Shown piece by piece: positions 40,896 to 49,250 of a DNA stretch of 64,000 nucleotides. The stretch comes from Streptomyces liliifuscus. GTDB taxonomy: Bacteria; Actinomycetota; Actinomycetes; Streptomycetales; Streptomycetaceae. A model generated the notes under the pieces. The model ran no database searches. It worked only from the letters and a program-made list of their open reading frames with translations, and was not told the DNA's origin. Both the position numbers and the translations under genes were made by a program. The stretch lies in the NCBI RefSeq assembly GCF_016598615.1, contig NZ_CP066831.1:5518001-5582000 (forward strand), read 5' to 3'. The stretch's first letter is position 1; each line of letters opens with the position of its first letter.

Positions 40896-41876
40896 ATGAC
40901 CGCGGAAAAGATGGCATTGGCCAAGGCGATCAACGAATCGCTGCGCACGGCCCTCGACGCCGACCCCAAGGTCCTGATCATGGGCGAGGACGTCGGCAAG
41001 CTCGGCGGTGTGTTCCGCGTGACCGACGGTCTGCAGAAGGACTTCGGCGAGGAGCGGGTCATCGACACCCCGCTCGCCGAGTCGGGCATCGTCGGCACGG
41101 CGATCGGCCTCGCACTGCGCGGCTACCGCCCGGTGGTGGAGATCCAGTTCGACGGCTTCGTCTTCCCCGCCTACGACCAGATCGTCACGCAGCTCGCGAA
41201 GATGCACGCGCGGGCGCTCGGCAAGATCAAGCTCCCCGTCGTGATCCGCATTCCGTACGGCGGCGGCATCGGCGCGGTCGAGCACCACTCCGAGTCCCCG
41301 GAAGCGCTGTTCGCGCATGTCGCGGGCCTCAAGGTGGTCTCCCCGTCGAACGCCTCCGACGCGTACTGGATGATGCAGCAGGCCATCCAGAGCGACGACC
41401 CGGTGATCTTCTTCGAGCCCAAGCGGCGCTACTGGGACAAGTCCGAGGTGAACCGCGAGGCGATCCCCGGCCCGCTGCACAAGGCGCGCGTGGTGCGCGA
41501 GGGCAGCGACCTCACACTGGCCGCGTACGGCCCGATGGTGAAGGTCTGCCAGGAGGTCGCGGCCGCCGCCCAGGAGGAGGGCAAGTCCCTCGAAGTGGTG
41601 GACCTGCGGTCCATGTCCCCCATCGACTTCGACTCCATCCAGGCCTCGGTCGAGAAGACCCGCCGCCTGGTCGTGGTCCACGAGGCACCGGTGTTCCTGG
41701 GGACGGGCGCGGAGATCGCGGCCCGCATCACGGAGCGGTGCTTCTACCACCTGGAGGCACCCGTGCTGAGGGTCGGCGGCTATCACGCGCCGTACCCGCC
41801 GGCACGGCTGGAGGAGGAGTACCTGCCTGGCCTGGACCGGGTGCTCGACGCCGTCGACCGCTCGCTGGCGTACTGA
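40896..41876 (+). CDS. bkdB: 2-oxoacid dehydrogenase E1 beta (second cluster)
   Basis: This 326-residue E1 beta subunit parallels the protein at 24048: MGEDVGKLGGVFRVTDGLQKDFG, EIQFDGFVFPAYDQIVTQL, RIPYGGGIGAVEHHSESPEAL. It starts only 2 nt after the E1 alpha stop. Sequence agreement with the other copy is high across the whole length, showing the two operons are paralogues. Confidence 0.92.
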   Translation: MTAEKMALAKAINESLRTALDADPKVLIMGEDVGKLGGVFRVTDGLQKDFGEERVIDTPLAESGIVGTAIGLALRGYRPVVEIQFDGFVFPAYDQIVTQLAKMHARALGKIKLPVVIRIPYGGGIGAVEHHSESPEALFAHVAGLKVVSPSNASDAYWMMQQAIQSDDPVIFFEPKRRYWDKSEVNREAIPGPLHKARVVREGSDLTLAAYGPMVKVCQEVAAAAQEEGKSLEVVDLRSMSPIDFDSIQASVEKTRRLVVVHEAPVFLGTGAEIAARITERCFYHLEAPVLRVGGYHAPYPPARLEEEYLPGLDRVLDAVDRSLAY

Positions 41877-41886
41877 GGAGAGGGTC

Positions 41887-43374
41887 GTGACGACGATGAC
41901 TGAGACTGCCTCGGGACTTCGCGAGTTCAAGATGCCCGACGTGGGCGAGGGTCTGACCGAGGCGGAGATCCTCAAGTGGTACGTCAAGGCCGGTGACACG
42001 GTCACCGACGGCCAGGTGGTGTGCGAGGTCGAGACCGCCAAGGCCGCCGTCGAGCTGCCGATTCCCTTCGACGGGGTGGTGCACGAGCTGCGCTTCCCCG
42101 AGGGGACGACGGTGGACGTCGGCCAGGTGATCATCGCGGTGGACGTGAACGGCGGGGCCGCGCCGGTGGCCGAGGCGCAGGCTCCGGCCGCGTCCGCTCC
42201 CGCCGCGTCCGCCGAGGCGGCTCCCGCCGAGCGGGCCGAAGCTCCGCCGGAGAAGCCCGCCGCTTCCGACGAGAAGCCCAAGCCCGCGGGCCGCACGCCG
42301 GTCCTCGTCGGGTACGGGGTCTCGGAGTCCTCCACGAAGCGCCGCCCCCGCAGGGGAGTTCCGGCCCAGCAGCCCGAAGCCGCCGCGGCGAAGGTGGCCG
42401 TCCAGAGCGAGCTCAACGGACACGGGCACGCGGCTCCGGCGGCACGCCCGCTCGCCAAGCCGCCGGTGCGCAAGCTCGCCAAGGATCTCGGCGTCGACCT
42501 GGCGACGGTCACGCCGTCCGGTCCCGACGGGATCATCACGCGCGAGGACGTGCACGCGGCGGTCGCCCCCGCCGCTCCCGTTCAGGAGACCCCGGCCACG
42601 GCGGCGCCCGCGTCGGCGCCCGCTCCCGTCCGGGCCCCGGCCCCGGCCGCCACGTACGACGGCGCCCGGGAGACCCGTATCCCGGTCAAGGGTGTCCGCA
42701 AGGCGACCGCGGCCGCGATGGTCGGCTCGGCGTTCACCGCGCCGCATGTCACCGAGTTCGTCACGGTGGACGTGACGCGCACGATGAAGCTGGTCGAGGA
42801 GATCAAGCGGGCCCCCGACACATATGGGCTGCAGGGGCTGCGGGTCAATCCGCTGCTGCTTATCGCCAAGGCCCTGCTGGTCGCCATCAAGCGCCACCCG
42901 GAGGTCAACGCCTCGTGGGACGAGGCCAACCAGGAGATCGTCCAGAAGCACTATGTGAACCTGGGCATCGCCGCCGCCACGCCCCGCGGCCTGATCGTCC
43001 CGAACATCAAGGACGCTCACGCCAAGACCCTGCCCCAGCTCGCCGAATCGCTCGGGGAGCTGGTCGCCACCGCCCGCGACGGCAAGACGTCACCGGCGGC
43101 CATGCAGGGCGGCACGGTGACGATCACGAACGTCGGTGTGTTCGGCGTCGACACCGGTACGCCGATTCTCAACCCCGGTGAGTCTGCGATTCTCGCCGTC
43201 GGCTCGATCAAGCTCCAGCCGTGGGTCCACAAGGGGAAGGTCAAGCCTCGTCAGGTGACGACGTTGGCGCTGTCCTTCGACCACCGCCTGGTGGACGGGG
43301 AGCTCGGCTCCAAGGTGCTGGCGGATGTGGCGGCGATCCTGGAGCAGCCCAAGCGGCTGATCACTTGGGGGTAG
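41887..43374 (+). CDS. bkdC: Dihydrolipoamide acyltransferase E2 (second cluster)
   Basis: A 495-residue E2. The lipoyl domain has lysine K52 in VETAKAAVEL. Ala/Pro-rich linkers surround a subunit-binding domain (KPPVRKLAKDLGVDLATV). The catalytic domain ends with HRLVDG (H466, D470). GTG start after GAGGAGAGGG. The linkers are Ala/Pro-rich here but Gly/Ser-rich in the first cluster. It ends before a 21-bp hairpin. Confidence 0.92.
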   Translation: MTTMTETASGLREFKMPDVGEGLTEAEILKWYVKAGDTVTDGQVVCEVETAKAAVELPIPFDGVVHELRFPEGTTVDVGQVIIAVDVNGGAAPVAEAQAPAASAPAASAEAAPAERAEAPPEKPAASDEKPKPAGRTPVLVGYGVSESSTKRRPRRGVPAQQPEAAAAKVAVQSELNGHGHAAPAARPLAKPPVRKLAKDLGVDLATVTPSGPDGIITREDVHAAVAPAAPVQETPATAAPASAPAPVRAPAPAATYDGARETRIPVKGVRKATAAAMVGSAFTAPHVTEFVTVDVTRTMKLVEEIKRAPDTYGLQGLRVNPLLLIAKALLVAIKRHPEVNASWDEANQEIVQKHYVNLGIAAATPRGLIVPNIKDAHAKTLPQLAESLGELVATARDGKTSPAAMQGGTVTITNVGVFGVDTGTPILNPGESAILAVGSIKLQPWVHKGKVKPRQVTTLALSFDHRLVDGELGSKVLADVAAILEQPKRLITWG

Positions 43375-43397
43375 TGGTTCGGCTGCGGGTGCGTGGG

Positions 43398-43496
43398 GGC
43401 TGGTCGCGCAGTTCCCCGCGCCCCTGAAGGCAAAAGAATGCGCAGTTCCCCGCGCCCCTGTCTTTCAGGGGCGCGGGGAACTGCGCGATCAGCCAC
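43398..43496. repeat. Cluster of dispersed-repeat copies
   Basis: Three copies of the AGGGGCGCGGGGAACTGCGC element: two in minus orientation (43398-43425, 43440-43460) and one in plus orientation (43466-43496). The last two form the terminator stem. Confidence 0.8.
43440..43486. terminator. Bidirectional terminator, perfect 21-bp stem
   Basis: Inverted copies of the dispersed repeat (43440-43460 and 43466-43486) around loop TCTTT. It lies between the convergent E2 and D-Ala-D-Ala carboxypeptidase genes. Confidence 0.85.
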
Positions 43497-43554
43497 ATAC
43501 GGCCCGCAGACGAAGGACGGGCCGAAGCCCGCCCTCTCTCCGCGGAGTGGCCGG

Positions 43555-44451
43555 CTACTTCTTGAAGGCGTAGTCCATCAGCTTCTTCGCGTCGGACTCG
43601 CGAGCCGAGATCGACGACGAGGCAAGAACCGTGCCGATCACCGTCTTCCCGTTGCGGGTCGCGGCGAAGACCAGGCAGTACTTGGCCTCGGGGCCGGAGC
43701 CGGTCTTGAGGCCGATGGTGCCGCTGTAGCTGCTGAGCAGACCGTTGGTGTTGGTCCACGCCGCCATCGTGCGGGTGCCACCGGTCTTCGTCACGGTCTT
43801 CGCCGTGTACTTCTTCGTCTTCACGATCGCGCGGAAGTTGCCGTTCTTCATCGCGCTGCTGGCGATCTTCGTCAGGTCGCGCGGCGTCGAGTAGTTCGAG
43901 CCGCTGCCGATCCCGTCGAACGAGTCGAACTTCGTGTTCGTCAGGCCGAGGTCCTTGGCCTGCTTGTTCATCTTGCCGATGAACGACTTCACCCGGGCGG
44001 CACGTGTCGAGCCGGCGCCGAACTTGTCGGCGAGCGCGTACGCGGCGTCGCAGCCGGACGGCAGCATCAGCCCGTACAGCAGCTGGCGGACGGTGACCTT
44101 GTCGCCGACGATCAGGCGGGCCGACGAGGCGTTCTTGGAGACGATGTAGTCGCTGTACGCCTTCTGGATGGTGACCTTGGCGTCCAGGTTGAGGTTCGGC
44201 TGCGACAGCACGACCTTCGCGGTCATGATCTTCGTCGTGGAACCGGTGGAACGGCGGGTGTCCGCGGCCTTGGTGTAGAGCGTCTTGGCCGTGCCGTTGT
44301 TCATCACGTAGCCGCCCTTGGCGACGACCGTGGGGGTGGCGAGGGCCTGCGCGGGCGCCGCGGTGAGGGCTCCGGTCGCGAGCACGGCTCCGGTGGTGAC
44401 GACCACTGCGGCAGCTCTGCGAATCCGTGCGCCCTTTATGACGGTTATCAA
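43555..44451 (-). CDS. D-alanyl-D-alanine carboxypeptidase (peptidase S11)
   Basis: A secreted DD-peptidase that trims the terminal D-Ala of peptidoglycan stem peptides. A basic start and hydrophobic signal peptide (ARIRRAAAVVVTTGAVLATGALTAAPAQALA) precede the mature enzyme. Active-site motifs: STTK with nucleophilic Ser in RRSTGSTTKIM, SGC in PSGCDAAYAL in place of the usual SxN, and KTG in IGLKTGSG. There is no C-terminal anchor. The start is unclear: the TTG at 44451 has a GGGG site 8 nt upstream and gives a normal signal peptide (298 residues); GTG 44481 is the alternative. No ATG is available near. Confidence 0.85.
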   Translation of the reverse strand: MITVIKGARIRRAAAVVVTTGAVLATGALTAAPAQALATPTVVAKGGYVMNNGTAKTLYTKAADTRRSTGSTTKIMTAKVVLSQPNLNLDAKVTIQKAYSDYIVSKNASSARLIVGDKVTVRQLLYGLMLPSGCDAAYALADKFGAGSTRAARVKSFIGKMNKQAKDLGLTNTKFDSFDGIGSGSNYSTPRDLTKIASSAMKNGNFRAIVKTKKYTAKTVTKTGGTRTMAAWTNTNGLLSSYSGTIGLKTGSGPEAKYCLVFAATRNGKTVIGTVLASSSISARESDAKKLMDYAFKK

Positions 44452-44485
44452 GTCGATTACCCCGATTAGGTTTGAAGGCACCGAT

Positions 44486-44526
44486 AAGTGCCAAATGCCC
44501 CAGGATGGCGGACACTTGAGAGTGTC
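44486..44526. promoter_or_regulatory. Inverted repeats upstream of the DD-carboxypeptidase gene
   Basis: AAGTGCC (44486-44492) pairs with GG-A-CACTT (44510-44517), and GACACT/AGTGTC with loop TGAG (44511-44526) is a perfect hairpin that overlaps it. The two are mutually exclusive structures in the gene's leader, or a protein-binding site. No known riboswitch consensus is recognised. Confidence 0.4.
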
Positions 44527-44678
44527 GCCTTCTCGTGTGACACGTGAGTAGCACAAAAGGATGTGCGGTTTCTGAACTGGGGTGCGTTTTCTTACCCGGG
44601 CTCTTACCCGGCTCCCCGCCCCGTCCGGATCCTGGACGGCCCGCGACCATGCGTACGTGTTGTATCTATGATGTCGCC

Positions 44679-45329
44679 ATGTCTTTGGCAGTGAAGCAAC
44701 CACCCGCCGCCGAACGCGTCTACGCGCACGTCAAGCAGGCTGTGCTGGAGCGTCGTTACGAGGGCGGGACCCTGCTCACCGAGGGCGAACTGGCCGACGC
44801 GGTCGGGGTTTCACGGACGCCCGTGCGCGAGGCGCTGCTCAAGCTGGAGGTCGAGGGACTGATCCGGCTCTACCCGAAGAAGGGCGCCCTCGTGCTGCCC
44901 GTCTCCGCGCAGGAGATCGCGGACGTCGTGGAGACCCGGCAGCTCGTCGAGGAGCACGCGATCCGCAAGGCCGTCCCGGCCTCCCCCGCGCTGATCGAGC
45001 GCCTCACCGAACTCCTCGCGAAGCAGAAGGAGCAGGCCGCCGTCGGCGATCTGTCCGGAGCCGCCGTCACCGACCGCTGCTTCCACGCCGAGATCGTCCG
45101 CAGCGGGGGCAACGAGATCCTCTCCCGCCTCTACGACCAGCTGCGCGACCGCCAGTTGAGGATGGGCGTCGCAGTGATGCACGCCCACCCCGACCGGATC
45201 ACCAAGACGCTCACCGAGCACCAGGAGATCCTCGACGCGCTGCGTTCCGGCGACGCGGAGGCGGCCGTCGCCCTGGTCCACCGCCACGTCAGCTGGTTCT
45301 CCAACCTGGCGCGGGGGGACGTCCGATGA
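44679..45329 (+). CDS. GntR-family regulator (FCD subfamily)
   Basis: This 216-residue regulator has an N-terminal winged helix (AERVYAHVKQAVLERRYEGG, ELADAVGVSRTPVREALLKL) and an FCD ligand-binding domain (EIADVVETRQLVEEHAIRKA, CFHAEIVRSGGNEILSRLYDQ, EHQEILDALRSGD). The ATG at 44679 starts just before the domain; a GTTGTATCTATGAT sequence right upstream may be promoter and operator. It overlaps the MFS transporter gene (ATGA) and probably controls that transporter in response to an organic acid. Confidence 0.9.
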   Translation: MSLAVKQPPAAERVYAHVKQAVLERRYEGGTLLTEGELADAVGVSRTPVREALLKLEVEGLIRLYPKKGALVLPVSAQEIADVVETRQLVEEHAIRKAVPASPALIERLTELLAKQKEQAAVGDLSGAAVTDRCFHAEIVRSGGNEILSRLYDQLRDRQLRMGVAVMHAHPDRITKTLTEHQEILDALRSGDAEAAVALVHRHVSWFSNLARGDVR

Positions 45330-46636
45330 GCTCGTCCTCCTCCTCGGCGCTCACCCTCCCCGGTGATCCGCCCGGCGGCCGCCGCGCGGTCACCGTCTGG
45401 TCGGTCGGCGTCTCCGTCTACTTCGTCGCGGTCATCTTCCGTACGTCGCTGGGGGTGGCCGGCCTCGACGCCGCCGACCGCTTCCACGTCAACGCCTCCG
45501 CGCTCTCGACCTTCTCGATCCTGCAGCTCCTCGTCTACGCGGGCATGCAGATACCCGTCGGCCTGATGGTCGACCGGCTCGGCACCAAGAAGGTGCTGAC
45601 CCTCGGCGTCGTCCTGTTCACGATCGGGCAGCTGGGCTTCGCGCTCTCGCCCTCGTACGGGATGGCGCTGGCCTCGCGCGCGCTGCTCGGGTGCGGTGAC
45701 GCGATGACGTTCATCAGCGTGCTGCGTCTCGGCTCGCGCTGGTTCCCGGCCCGGCGCGGGCCGATGGTCGCGCAGCTCGCCGGGCTCGTCGGCATGGCGG
45801 GCAACCTCGTCTCGACGCTCGTCATCGCCCGGCTGCTGCACGGCGTCGGCTGGACGGCCGCCTTCGCGGGCAGCTCGGTCGCCGGCGTGGTCGTCCTCGT
45901 CCTGATGCTGCTGTTTCTGAAGGACCACCCGGAGGGGCACGAGCCGGAGCCGTTCCCGCACCACGGAGCCGCGTACGTACGCCGCCAGATCGCGGCGTCC
46001 TGGCGGGAGCCCGGCACCCGGCTCGGGTTGTGGGTGCACTTCACGACGCAGTTCCCGGCGATGGTGTTCCTGCTGCTGTGGGGGCTGCCGTTCCTCGTCG
46101 AGGCCCAGGGCCTGTCGCGGGCGGCGGCCGGGGAACTCCTCACGCTGGTCGTGCTCTCCAACATGCTCATCGGCCTCGTGTACGGGCAGATCGTCGCCCG
46201 GCACCATGCGGCGCGGCTGCCGTTGGCGCTCGGTACGGTGCTTTCGACTGCCGTCGTGTGGGGCGCGACGCTCGCCTATCCCGCCGATCGTGCGCCGATG
46301 TGGCTGCTGGTCGTGCTGTGTGTGGTTCTCGGTGCGTGCGGGCCCGCGTCGATGCTCGGGTTCGACTTCGCGCGGCCCGCGAATCCGCCGGAGCGTCAGG
46401 GGACTGCCTCCGGCATCACCAACATGGGCGGTTTCGTCGCCTCCATGACGACGTTGTTCGCGATCGGGGTGCTGCTGGATGCCACCTCGGGCGACTACTC
46501 GGTCGCGTTCTCCGTGGTGTTCGTTCTGCAGGCGCTCGGGGTCAGTCAGATATTGCGGTTGAGGAAGCAGGCGGCTCGGCGGGAGCGGGAGCGGTTGGTT
46601 GCCAGTCGGGTGGAAACGGTTCACGTTCCGGCTTAG
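45326..46636 (+). CDS. MFS transporter
   Basis: A 436-residue permease with about 12 membrane segments. The MFS signature GLMVDRLGTKKVLTLG lies in the loop between helices 2 and 3, and a weaker copy lies in the second half. The GntR gene directly upstream, with overlapping stop and start, suggests transport of a small organic acid or drug. The direction (uptake or export) is not shown. Confidence 0.9.
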   Translation: MSSSSSSALTLPGDPPGGRRAVTVWSVGVSVYFVAVIFRTSLGVAGLDAADRFHVNASALSTFSILQLLVYAGMQIPVGLMVDRLGTKKVLTLGVVLFTIGQLGFALSPSYGMALASRALLGCGDAMTFISVLRLGSRWFPARRGPMVAQLAGLVGMAGNLVSTLVIARLLHGVGWTAAFAGSSVAGVVVLVLMLLFLKDHPEGHEPEPFPHHGAAYVRRQIAASWREPGTRLGLWVHFTTQFPAMVFLLLWGLPFLVEAQGLSRAAAGELLTLVVLSNMLIGLVYGQIVARHHAARLPLALGTVLSTAVVWGATLAYPADRAPMWLLVVLCVVLGACGPASMLGFDFARPANPPERQGTASGITNMGGFVASMTTLFAIGVLLDATSGDYSVAFSVVFVLQALGVSQILRLRKQAARRERERLVASRVETVHVPA

Positions 46637-46711
46637 GCCAGGCCTGGCCTGGCCCGGTGGGGGTGGGGCGGGGTGGTTTTCTCGCCCCCGCCGCCCCTTC
46701 CCGTCCCGAAC

Positions 46712-46728
46712 CTGGGGCTCCGCCCCAG
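46712..46728. repeat. Dispersed palindrome CTGGGGCTCCGCCCCAG
   Basis: CTGGGG/CCCCAG with loop CTCCG. The same 17-mer, in similar C-rich surroundings, recurs at 48596-48612. Both are at 3' ends of genes; it probably also helps termination. Confidence 0.65.
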
Positions 46729-46785
46729 ACCCCGCTCCTCAAACGCCGGAGGGGCTGGGATTGACGCCGGAGGGGGTGGATTTGG

Positions 46786-47610
46786 TCAGGGCGTGACCGC
46801 GAAGTTCCGCAGGATTGCCGCTGTCAGTTCCGGGTCGCCCTCTGTCTTGAGGCGGTCTGCCACCGCTTCAGGGGTTACGCGGCCGCAGGCCAGGCGGAAG
46901 TAGGTTTCCCAGTCGAGGGTGAGGGTGGCGGCCGGGCCGAGGGAGGGGGCGCCGTCTATCGAGCCGGTGCCCTCCGCGTCGACGCGGACCGTGCGCAGGA
47001 ATTCGAGGGGGCCGTGTACGTCGAAGACGACGGCCGAGTTCGGCGGGGCGCCCGCGTCCTTGGCGACGACCTTCGGGAGCCTGCTGAGCAGGACGTCGCG
47101 GGCGACGTACGCGCCGGGGGAGTCGAGGTTGCCGGGGCGGCCGAGGGCGGTGCGCAGGTCCTGCTCGTGCACCCAGAGGTCGAACGACCGGTTGCGCATG
47201 GACTCTTCGAGCGTGACCTCGGTGCTGAGCGGGCCGCGGACGAGGGCGTCCGGCTGCCGTGACTCGTTCCGCAGCTGGCGGTTGCGGCGGATGATCGTGT
47301 ACTCCAGCTCGGAGGTCATCTCCGGGGCGGTGTGGTGACGGCGTACGTCGACCTGCATCTCCATGTACCGCTGGTGTTCGTTCGTCACGTGGTACAGGTC
47401 GCGGGGGAGCGTGTGGATCGGCCGGGGGTCGCCCAGCATCTCGCAGTCGAGGCCGATGACATGCGAGACGAGGTCGCGCACCGACCAGCCGGGGCATGGA
47501 GTCCGCCGGTTCCATTCCCCCTCCACCAGCGGCGACACCAGTTCGGATATCGCGTCGATGGAGTGGGTCCAGGCGTCGGCGTAGGACTGAAGGCTGGGAT
47601 GCAGACTCAC
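46786..47610 (-). CDS. Maleylpyruvate-isomerase/DinB-fold mycothiol-dependent enzyme family protein
   Basis: A 274-residue protein. The N-terminal four-helix DinB-like metal-binding domain has WTHSIDAISELVSPLVEGEW, TPCPGWSVRDLVSHVIGLD (the metal His), and SFDLWVHEQDLRTALGRPG (second His). The C-terminal part is sterol-carrier-like. This is the actinobacterial family that uses mycothiol as cofactor; the substrate is unknown. It is divergent from the nitrilase-family gene. Confidence 0.85.
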   Translation of the reverse strand: MSLHPSLQSYADAWTHSIDAISELVSPLVEGEWNRRTPCPGWSVRDLVSHVIGLDCEMLGDPRPIHTLPRDLYHVTNEHQRYMEMQVDVRRHHTAPEMTSELEYTIIRRNRQLRNESRQPDALVRGPLSTEVTLEESMRNRSFDLWVHEQDLRTALGRPGNLDSPGAYVARDVLLSRLPKVVAKDAGAPPNSAVVFDVHGPLEFLRTVRVDAEGTGSIDGAPSLGPAATLTLDWETYFRLACGRVTPEAVADRLKTEGDPELTAAILRNFAVTP

Positions 47611-47764
47611 GGAACGGGACCCCTCGGGCGGTTGGACGCGGGCAGTGCACAGTCAGCGGGTGTCTTGGGACGCTAAGTTACGCTGCTGTGAGGCACCCCG
47701 GCAGTGCTTTCGTGTGACGATCGTAGGCCCGTATCAAAGGCTCGAATGCCAGGACGGTGGTAGT

Positions 47765-48559
47765 GTGCGCGCCTCCCTGCTCCAGATCGCTGTGGACGAG
47801 GGCGAATCGATCGACTCCCGCAGGGAGCATGTCGCCTCGCTGGTACGGGAACAGGCCGGTGCCGACCTGGTCGTGCTGCCCGAACTGTGGACGACGGGGG
47901 CCTTCGCCTTCGAGTCGTTCGGTGCGGAGGCCGAGCCGCTGGAAGGGCCCACCTTCGAGGTGATGGCCAAGGCTGCGAGCGACGCGGGTGTGTGGCTGCA
48001 CGCAGGTTCGATTCCCGAGCGGGATCCTGAGGGGCCGCTCTACAACACCTCCCTCGTCTTCTCCCCCGCCGGTGAACTTGCCGTCGCCTATCGGAAGATC
48101 CATCGGTTCGGCTTCGACAAGGGTGAGGCCGTGTTGATGGGGGCCGGGGCGGAGCTGGTGACGGTTCGGTTGCCCGAGACCGTCGTTGGGCTCGCCACCT
48201 GTTATGACCTTCGCTTTCCCGAGTTGTTCCGTGGTCTCGTCGACGCGGGTGCCGAGACCCTGGTGATTCCGGCGGGGTGGCCGGAGCGGCGCAGGGCGCA
48301 TTGGACGCTGCTGGCTCGGGCTCGGGCCGTCGAGAACCAGGCGTTCGTGCTTGCTTGTGGGACGGCCGGGACGCATGCGGGGGTTCCGCAGGCCGGTCAC
48401 TCGATCGTGGTTGATCCTTGGGGTGAGGTGTTGGCGGAGGCCGGTTCGGGTGAGGGGGTGCTCTCCGTGGAGTTCGATCCGGCGAAGGTCGGTACGACCC
48501 GGGGGCAGTTCCCGGTCCTTCGGGACCGGGTGCTGGGGGTTGAGCGTCCCCACGGGTGA
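47765..48559 (+). CDS. Carbon-nitrogen hydrolase (nitrilase superfamily, omega-amidase-like)
   Basis: A 264-residue amidase with the catalytic triad Glu40 (VVLPELW), Lys111 (YRKIHRFGF) and Cys146 (GLATCYDLRFPE). The arrangement around the Cys is typical of omega-amidase/Nit2-like enzymes, which deamidate small 2-oxo acid amides. GTG at 47765 gives the exact domain start (RASLLQIAVDEG). A C-rich dispersed palindrome follows the stop. Confidence 0.9.
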   Translation: MRASLLQIAVDEGESIDSRREHVASLVREQAGADLVVLPELWTTGAFAFESFGAEAEPLEGPTFEVMAKAASDAGVWLHAGSIPERDPEGPLYNTSLVFSPAGELAVAYRKIHRFGFDKGEAVLMGAGAELVTVRLPETVVGLATCYDLRFPELFRGLVDAGAETLVIPAGWPERRRAHWTLLARARAVENQAFVLACGTAGTHAGVPQAGHSIVVDPWGEVLAEAGSGEGVLSVEFDPAKVGTTRGQFPVLRDRVLGVERPHG

Positions 48560-48595
48560 GTCGCCCCCGCCGCCCCTACCCATTCCCGTCCCTTT

Positions 48596-48612
48596 CTGGG
48601 GCTCCGCCCCAG
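48596..48612. repeat. Dispersed palindrome CTGGGGCTCCGCCCCAG (second copy)
   Basis: Identical to 46712-46728. It lies 37 nt after the hydrolase stop. Confidence 0.65.
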
Positions 48613-48657
48613 GCCCCGTTGGGTGCGTTGTCGAGTGCGGGTGCGTTGTGGCTGGTC

Positions 48658-48713
48658 GCGCAGTTCCCCGCGCCCCTAGGTACCCAGGTACCTAGGGGCG
48701 CGGGGAACTGCGC
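48658..48713. terminator. Very long palindrome, 27-bp perfect arms
   Basis: Arms 48658-48684 and 48687-48713 are perfect inverted copies, each made of the dispersed element GCGCAGTTCCCCGCGCCCCT plus AGGTACC, with only CA at the centre. It lies between convergent genes and is followed by TCTTTT on the plus strand. Confidence 0.85.
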
Positions 48714-48755
48714 AGTCTTTTGGTCTTTTGCGGGTTCGGGGGCGAAGAAAGGGCC

Positions 48756-49250
48756 TCAGTCTGAATCTCGTTCTCTTTCTGCCAAGTGGATTACGCAGAC
48801 CGCTACCGCGATCAGCAGGGCCGGGTCCGCGTCGTCGCGTACGACCTCTACGCCGTAGGTCTCCCGGACCCGCAGCCAGCGGCGCGAGATGTGGGCGAGG
48901 AGTTCGCCGTCGTACTCGACGACGAACTCCCGGTCGAGGATCTTGCCGCTGACGTCGAGCTCGGTCCCGTCGGCGAGGGCGACGCGGTAGTGGTTGCGCA
49001 GGAGGGACAGCCGCTTGCGGCGGATGGTCGCCAGCGGCTCACCACCCCGCTCGACGACCATCGTGTCCCGCAGGGCGAGCATCTTCTTGTGGATGTCGAT
49101 CAGCACCCGCCCCTCGGCATCCTTCAGCTCGAAGGTGTCCCGCAGCCGCATCGCCTTGCCGTCGACGAGGAAGGCCTTGTGGCCCCGCTCGTCCTCGATC
49201 CAGTAGTCGTCACCGATGCCCAGGAGCCGGTCGCGTACGAGGAATTTCAT
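48756..49250 (-). CDS. LURP-one-related / tubby-C-terminal-like protein
   Basis: This 164-residue protein is made of repeating beta-strand units (KFLVRDRLLGIGDDYWIEDE, KAFLVDGKAMRLRDTFELKD, GRVLIDIHKKMLALRDTMVV). This is typical of the LURP1-related (Tubby-like barrel) family; YxLN/PLSCR-type relatives are membrane tethered. The function is unknown in bacteria. Its ATG overlaps the GlxA-type regulator stop (ATGA), so the two are expressed together. Confidence 0.83.
   Translation of the reverse strand: MKFLVRDRLLGIGDDYWIEDERGHKAFLVDGKAMRLRDTFELKDAEGRVLIDIHKKMLALRDTMVVERGGEPLATIRRKRLSLLRNHYRVALADGTELDVSGKILDREFVVEYDGELLAHISRRWLRVRETYGVEVVRDDADPALLIAVAVCVIHLAERERDSD

Noticed and set aside
44452..44678. 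c-di-AMP (ydaO-type) riboswitch before the DD-carboxypeptidase gene
   Set aside because: The gene class would fit, but the conserved riboswitch core sequences are not visible; only simple hairpins are.
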